Positions 58,501 to 64,000 of a DNA stretch of 64,000 bases are shown here, piece after piece. The stretch comes from Macrolepiota albuminosa. Taxonomy: Eukaryota > Basidiomycota > Agaricomycetes > Agaricales > Agaricaceae. Within the stretch, counting starts at the first letter, position 1. The number at the start of each line of letters is the position of its first letter. The stretch spans positions 124,001-188,000 of the forward strand of contig JAMWFC010000040.1 of NCBI GenBank assembly GCA_027475525.1, in the 5' to 3' direction. The notes below the pieces were generated by a model, which saw only the letters and a program-made list of their open reading frames with translations, was not told the origin of the DNA and searched no databases. A program made the position numbers and the translations under genes.

Positions 58501-59670
58501 GCACACACATGTGCATGCAGGCCTGGCAGATGCCAGCAAACACTAGCAGATATTAATATGTGTCAGCAGCCACCAGCAGACATCAGCCTATAAGTAAAAA
58601 CCTTCTCCATGGGCAGATGTCATGGCATGAGTAAACTCTCCTTGAGGTTCCCCACTTCCCTCCTCTCTCTCTTCCTTCCTGCAATAACTCAAGGCTGCAT
58701 GCCTCCTCTTCCCTCCTTTCCCCACCTCCAATGCCAGCGTACATCCACAAAAGGGCTCTGCAGACCTATGCAGACCTATGCAAGCCACTAGCAGATATCT
58801 ATGCAGACCTATGTTGACTTACTCAAACATATGCAGGACATCAGCAAACATTTGCAGAGGCCTATGCAGGCCCACAGGAGCTAGTTGAACCAAAAAAAAG
58901 GTTACTCGTCTTCTTGGCCCATGCTTGTGGGGGGAATTGAACTTCTGGCCTTAAAAAAGCCTTCAGCAACAAAATGCACTGATGATTTAACCATTGCACC
59001 ACAGGTCTGCTACTAACAGATAGAATCAAAGGTTGGATAACACAATAAATGGCCACTCACCTACATCTCCACAGGTCCCTGTACAGATATTTAGAGGTGG
59101 AAGGGGGGTGGCATACTTCCCAAAAAAGTTTTTGTGGCTTGAAAGAGGTGTTGATATCATCTTCCATTAGTTGGCCATCAGCTGGCATTTGTCAGCATTT
59201 GTTGGCATCTATTGTACATCTATTGGCATCTACTGGATATCTGCTAGTATCTGTCAGCATCTACAGGAATCTGTTGGCAACTCCTGGCATTGTCCAGCAT
59301 TGTTTGGCATCAGGGTGGGAGAGAAGGAAAGGGGATGTGTGGATGTCTGCCACATGAGGTGGCATCTCAGAGAGCATGGGGAGTAGTGGAAGAGGGATAG
59401 GGGTGGGGAGAAAAAGGAGAAAGGGGGAAGGAGAGGAGCATGGGTGTCTGCTGGCACACAAGTGAACATAGCAGATGTCAGATGTCAGGTCAGGGGAGAG
59501 GAGGGAAGCGGGATGCATGTGATATACAGGGGTGGCATGTGAAGTAGTGTGAAGAGTAGAGAGAATGGCACTGGAGAGAAAGAGGAGGAAGGGTAGAAGG
59601 GAGTACATGAGTGTCCACTGTCTGCTGGCATGCCAGCAGATGGTAGTAGACATTGGCATGTGAGCCAGCT
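58500..59670. repeat. Cryptic repeat of TGGCAT/CAGCA words around a tRNA-like SINE head
   Basis: Degenerate copies of words such as TGGCATCTGTTGGCATC (right half) and their complements GCAGATGCCAGCA, CTATGCAGACCTATGCAG (left half) fill the region. The strand bias flips across the tRNA-like segment at 58890-59010. Purine-rich strings fill 59340-59620. Confidence 0.5.
58890..59010 (-). repeat. tRNA-derived SINE head, minus strand
   Basis: The minus strand has an A box TGGTGCAATGG (58991-59001) and a B box AGTTCAATTCC (58933-58943), 47 bp apart. The B box equals the tRNA consensus GTTCGATTCC after CpG deamination (CG to CA). It lacks a clean cloverleaf, so it is a SINE, not a tRNA gene. Confidence 0.55.
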
Positions 59671-59734
59671 GACATCAGTGCAACTAGTTCTGGTAGTTTT
59701 GTGAAATATTTGTGTATTTGATATTCAATATTGT

Positions 59735-59920
59735 GTACAGTAGTGGGTTTGACTCCCCCTACTCCACCTTAATGGCATTTAATGGTGTGTTTTTATACAG
59801 GTCCATTTTTGCTCTACATGTACACCATACTGACTTGTAGTCAGCATCTGTGGTACAAAGGAATATTGATAAATTGATATTTCATATTGTGTACAAGAGG
59901 CAGGTTTGACTCCTGCTAGT
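59735..59920 (+). repeat. Two B-box-like tRNA-derived fragments
   Basis: GGTTTGACTCC occurs at about 59745 and 59903, each preceded by a similar ATTGATATT(C/T)...ATATTGTGTACA stretch. This is the B box GGTTCGACTCC with its CpG lost. Probably two copies of a decayed SINE. Confidence 0.4.
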
Positions 59921-59955
59921 GCACATTATATAATAGCAGCAGGCTGGTGATATCC

Positions 59956-60231
59956 GCTAGCGTTATTAATTTGATCTGTTCAAAACTCAAAAGATTTCTG
60001 CAGAGAGATAGAATAGATAAATTTGCATATATGCTCATTCCAGTAAATGTGATCAGTTGATGACATACTGTGGCTGGCTTCCTTTGTACTGGTCTCTGTG
60101 ACAAAGATAGCCAGCCCTGATATATCATCACTTGTCACATGTACTGCAATAAATATATGTGCAAGTTCATCTATCCTTTCTCTCTTCAGTAATTTCTAAA
60201 GTTTTGAACAAATCAACTTAAATGATGCTAG
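59956..60231. mobile_element. Foldback (palindromic) element 1
   Basis: A near-palindrome with arms of about 130 bp. The left arm begins GCTAGCGTTATTAATTTGAT; the right arm ends in the complementary AACTTAAATGATGCTAG. The centre pairs GGCTGGCTTCCTTTGT with ACAAAGATAGCCAGCC around a short loop. No coding capacity. Fits a foldback or MITE-type element, or a collapsed inverted pair. Confidence 0.7.
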
Positions 60232-60307
60232 TGGATGGTTCTGTGTAAAAATGACAAATATTTTAATAGGGCCTGTAAGCCCTGGTAAAATATCCGTTTA
60301 TCAGCTT

Positions 60308-60584
60308 GCTAGCATTATTAAGTTGATTTGTTCAAAACTCTAGAAATTACTGAAGAAAAATAGGATAGAAGAATTTGCATATGTGTTTATTGCAGTGCAT
60401 GTGACAAGTAATAATATACCCTGGCTAGCTATTTTTTTTTACAAAGACCAGCACAAAGATAGGCAGCTACAGTGTATCAACAGCTTATTATATGTGCTGG
60501 AATGAACACATGCGCAAATTCTTCCATCCTATCTTTCTGCAGAAATCTCTGGAGTTTTGAACAGATCAAACTAATGATGCCAGC
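60308..60584. mobile_element. Foldback (palindromic) element 2
   Basis: Second copy of the same palindrome, about 75 bp to the right and in direct arrangement. Its arms share GTTTTGAACA(G/A)ATCAA and ATTTGCATATGTG-type stretches with element 1. Confidence 0.7.
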
Positions 60585-61016
60585 AAAATCATTGTCTTCT
60601 GTCTCCTCTTCCACAGGAATGAACAAAGGAGGCAAAGAATCCTCTTTCATTTCTTTTGCAGAAATAAATAAAGGCAGCAAAGAATCCTCTTTCATCTCTT
60701 TTTCTGCAGGAATAAACAAAGGTGACAAAGATTCATCTTCCATCTTGTCATCCACCACAATAAACAAAGGAGGGATACCCTCTAAGTCAGAGTCACTAAT
60801 AGATAGATTAGGGATATCCACCTGGTCGTTGTCAGTTTTTTCCAGCTCTATAAATGTCTGGCAGATATGAGCTGCTGGAGTGGAAGGAAGTTGGGATGCT
60901 AGTTGAACCACAATGCAAAAGTGTTCCATTGTAGAGCCATACACCAATCCAGATTTACTCTGACTGTAGAGGTGGTGAAATGTATATTGTGGGTTTGAGG
61001 GTTTGATATGTGTCAA
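60477..61016 (-). pseudogene. Repeat-coded acidic frame, unidentified
   Basis: A minus frame of 179 codons with four degenerate units of about 18 residues (e.g. EMKEDSLLPLFISA, EMKEDSLPPLFIPVEEE), coded by a roughly 54-bp tandem repeat at 60610-60780. It overlaps foldback element 2. The NPQYTF part near its start recurs at 56285-56575. Probably transposon-derived; not recognised. Confidence 0.35.
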
Positions 61017-62550
61017 AAATAGCTATTGGAAAGAGTTAATATTGAGAAGAGTGGTAAGATGGGCCATGGAGAGGCAGTCTTGAGAATTAGGCTGCTTATC
61101 ATCAATACTGTTGGTATGAGACTTAATGCCTGTCAATTGGCCCATCTAAGCAGGATTCATAGATCTAGCAATGGAACTGACAATGGAACCAGCAATGGAC
61201 TTGCTGCCAGTAAATAGGCAGATTATATCATTGGCTGTTGGCACATGTTCTATCCTATTTAGTAACCACTTGTCTAGAGCTAAAAGCATCTGCTAGTGGC
61301 CTCTGGCAGATCCACTACCTGCAAACACATGGAGCAAATCATCTGGTGGTGGGACAGACACAATTCCATCTGCAGATGACAATGTCATGGGTGGCCAGCA
61401 GTTGCATGCCAAGAAGCTTTTAAGAAAGTGAAAGCCTTGCTAATGTATAAAAAAGCAATGCTCCAGTGTTTTGTTGCTTAAAATCTGAACATCCTCTCAG
61501 CCAATGTGATTCCACCAATCACAGCTATACAGATTCCTGATTAGACCTTGATGGCCATGAATGAACTCCAGAATCTCTGTAGGCAAAGTTTGCTGATTTT
61601 GGAGAGGAAAAAATTGGCTTATGCTTTTGATAATGTTTAAGACATTGCAGACCACATTATTTAGTAATGCAGCCCTCAGATATGATAATATAAAGTTCTA
61701 TGGCATATATTCAGATCTTAATATATTTACACATTTTAAAGTTATCTTACCAACTTCTTGTCTAGATGCTGAATAATCCATGCCTCTTCTGCTTCAAGAC
61801 TTTGTGCAAAATTGCCAAATATAGAAAGTGCTGCAATGAGGTGTGACTCAATGTAGTCAACAACCTCTTGTAAATTTTCTAATACAGTAGCTTAAGATAG
61901 GACATTGTGTGATACAGAGGGAGATGCTATTGCACTGTTGCTAGTAGAAGCAGATACTGCTATGTATCAGATTTTTGTGCCTTGTAAACAAAAGTGATTT
62001 TTAACAATTTCATTGCATGTGACTGTCACAAATCTGTTCTAATCATCTGCTGATAGCAGCAAGCTATAATAATATTCTGCATCTGTCAGATCAATCTGTC
62101 TCTGTATCCATCACATCAATCTATTTCTGCATCCACTATTTTCACAGTGAATTCTTGCAGTCTGGAGGGAAATAAAATCAGAAAGCACTTGTCTAGATTT
62201 ATTAATTGCCATCAAGGCCAATTCTTGCCACATAGCTACTTCTTTGTGGGCATATAACTAGAGACCTCTTTTCTTCATTAATATACCATGCTTTGACCAA
62301 ATATCTCCCTAGTTGAAAAAATACCAAACTGTCTACTCCATTTCACTCATGACAAGCTGACATTTTTCTGTTCATTTGTTGTGTTGTGCTTTAGCACGTA
62401 GATAATAAACATGATTAACTAAAGAGATATGTTTACAAACAGATGTAATAATAATAGAAATGTTAACAAGAGAACTCATATTTAGAAATAGTCACAGATT
62501 CATTTTCTGTATCAGAATTAGATTGCTATATCCAAGATATCTCGATTCTT
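61017..62550. repeat. CpG-poor debris, no gene recognised
   Basis: AT-rich with short frames only. It may belong to the KDZ element to the right. Confidence 0.5.
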
Positions 62551-62810
62551 GATAAATCAGGAATGTTGGAATCTCATATAGCTGTGTTTGCATTCAAATC
62601 CACTTTCTGTAGAACTGGATACTTTCTCTAAATGCTGAGATCTGATCTCAGTTGCAGCAGAGCACTGTGGCATTGTGCATAGGCATGAGCTTTCACTAGA
62701 ATTGAGGCCTGGATTTTTTGAAAAGATGCGCAAGCTTGAGTTTTCACATTCTTGCTTGGGGCAACCCAGACAATATGAGAATATAGGAATGATTTCTCTG
62801 CAATTAATTC

Positions 62811-64000
62811 TCAAAGGGCTTGCAGGAGCCTTTCAATTTGAATCAAGTGCAGATTGCACTTTATCATTGTTAATGGTGAGACATTACCCATGATTATAGA
62901 TGGGAAGGAGATTTTAAAATCTTCTGCAACAACTACATCTGTTGATCTAAGGTTATCTACCAGCAGTACCAGCAGATCTGCTGGCTGTTCATTTTCTGCC
63001 ATTTTATTGTTATCAAAGGCTCCAGAAACTTCATCAGGTTCCAGAAAGGCAGTCCATCTTCTACTAGCAATAAACTTGCTCCTGTTCTGAAAAGCAGCAA
63101 GGACATTCAGTTGAACCCTTAATAGTTCTCTTTCTGCCTCAACAATCTTTTGCTGATCATTATTGCTTGCATGCCAATTCAAATGGCAAACCTGGTCCTA
63201 AATTGCAATTCTGAGCTTTCAATTAGTGAGATAGGTTGAGATATCAGCAATACACCTTACTGCTGCTGCTCAATATCAAGGGCAAGTTAAATTCAGAAGA
63301 AATGAATATCCGTTGCTGCAATATCCGTTGAGTAGTTTCTACTGTCTGCTGCTATTTGGTCTTCATTTGCATTGTTGAAAGTCATTGCATGAGCTTTCAG
63401 AATATCTATTGCTTTCCAGTTTCTCTCCTCCCTGAGCCTTTCTGCCTTAGCTATTCTGGCTTCCCAGCTTGTTAATAAATCTATTGATATTCTGACAAAT
63501 TGCTTAGTGAAATATTGAACAGCTGCATCTCTCATCTCAACAGCAGTCCTGTACTTTTGACATAGAAATGAAACTATATCAAGCAGCTTCTTCCAGTTTG
63601 AGTCATACATGTGATTATTAAGGATTTCTGCTAGATGTGCTAAGATAGCTATACAAGCCATCTGTAAGACTTCATTGAGTATAGACCAGAGACTTTCAAT
63701 TATCTCCCCAGCCAAATGACCAGCTTCAAGAATGAAGAATGGGGCAAAGCAGAAAAAACAATCCTCCTTATGCTCATGAATATGAAGAAGTCCTATTGCA
63801 AAGTCTATGAGTAGATTATCTAGCAGGACTTCTCTGGCCTCAGCAAGCCATTCAGAAAATTTGATATACCACTGGCATGCTATGTCATATACCAGTAGAA
63901 GACACTGAATCCCATCTATGTTGTTTGTCTTAACTGCCTATGTGATAGAAAAGTCTGTGTAAACCTGGTCTTCACTACAGGTCAAGTTTGTTATACTATT
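62811..64000 (-). pseudogene. KDZ-superfamily transposase, C-terminal part (runs off right edge)
   Basis: Minus strand from the right edge: QCLLLVYDIACQWYIKFSEW, then AIGLLHIHEHKEDCFFCFAP, FFILEAGHLAGEIIESLW, HMYDSNWKKLLDIVSFLCQK and YRTAVEMRDAAVQYFTKQFV. This is the usual end of agaricomycete KDZ (Kyakuja-Dileera-Zisupton) transposases. A further frame at 62811-63182 continues the C-terminal tail. An in-frame stop lies near 63940. CpG-poor. The N-terminal part lies outside the window. Confidence 0.82.

Noticed and set aside
58890..59010. A functional tRNA gene
   Set aside because: A and B boxes are present but no consistent acceptor or anticodon stem can be folded, and the B box has lost its CpG; a SINE head is more likely.

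Overview
This 64-kb window comes from a basidiomycete fungus, most likely an agaricomycete. Genes are split by many 45-60 nt introns. There are two laccase genes, and the transposon set (Tad1-type LINE, Ty1/copia, Tc1/mariner, KDZ) is typical of mushroom-forming fungi. I cannot name a genus. All gene models were spliced by hand from GT-AG (occasionally GC-AG) boundaries and keep frame across every junction.

Layout. 1-9412 is copy A of a segmental duplication: end of a copia element and its LTR, a CpG-poor AT-rich block, a relic LTR, a 967-bp solo-LTR-like insertion absent from copy B, and laccase A (6681-8997). A 100-N gap follows (9413-9512). 9513-13976 packs truncated or partial genes: HIS5 5' end, CIA1 without its last blades, a BCAS3-like piece, an amidohydrolase piece, a shortened CCDC47 homologue and a hypothetical gene. 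14049-15443 holds five 77-bp tandem duplications. 15490-20560 is a decayed minus-strand LINE. 20860-22740 is low-complexity non-coding DNA. Then come a BTB protein (22988-23980, minus), a secreted GH5 exo-beta-1,3-glucanase (25131-27025) with a downstream minisatellite, and a Prm10/ThrE-like membrane protein (29001-32299).

33249-41116 is a copia element with LTRs, PBS, polypurine tract and an ATAGT target-site duplication. A Tc1/mariner element (34564-37032) sits in its gag, and a SINE-like retroposon (35342-36203) sits in the Tc1 transposase. 40253-48770 is copy B of the duplication, with laccase B (46041-48357). IML2/TTC39 (48991-51863, minus) and a small secreted protein (54064-54750) follow. 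55200-64000 is mostly CpG-depleted transposon debris: a gypsy scrap, tRNA-like SINE heads, two palindromic foldback units, and a KDZ transposase at the right edge.

The most striking pattern is technical. Eight tandem duplications in unrelated sequence all have a period of exactly 77 bp. That fits unmerged k=77 contig overlaps from a de Bruijn assembler, so local joins should be treated with caution. The best biological leads are the duplicated laccase with two GC-AG introns and an axial Met at type-1 copper, transition-only (RIP-like) LTR decay mostly at CpA, a conserved LTR hairpin, the triple-nested transposon, the cluster of truncated genes, and the foldback repeats.
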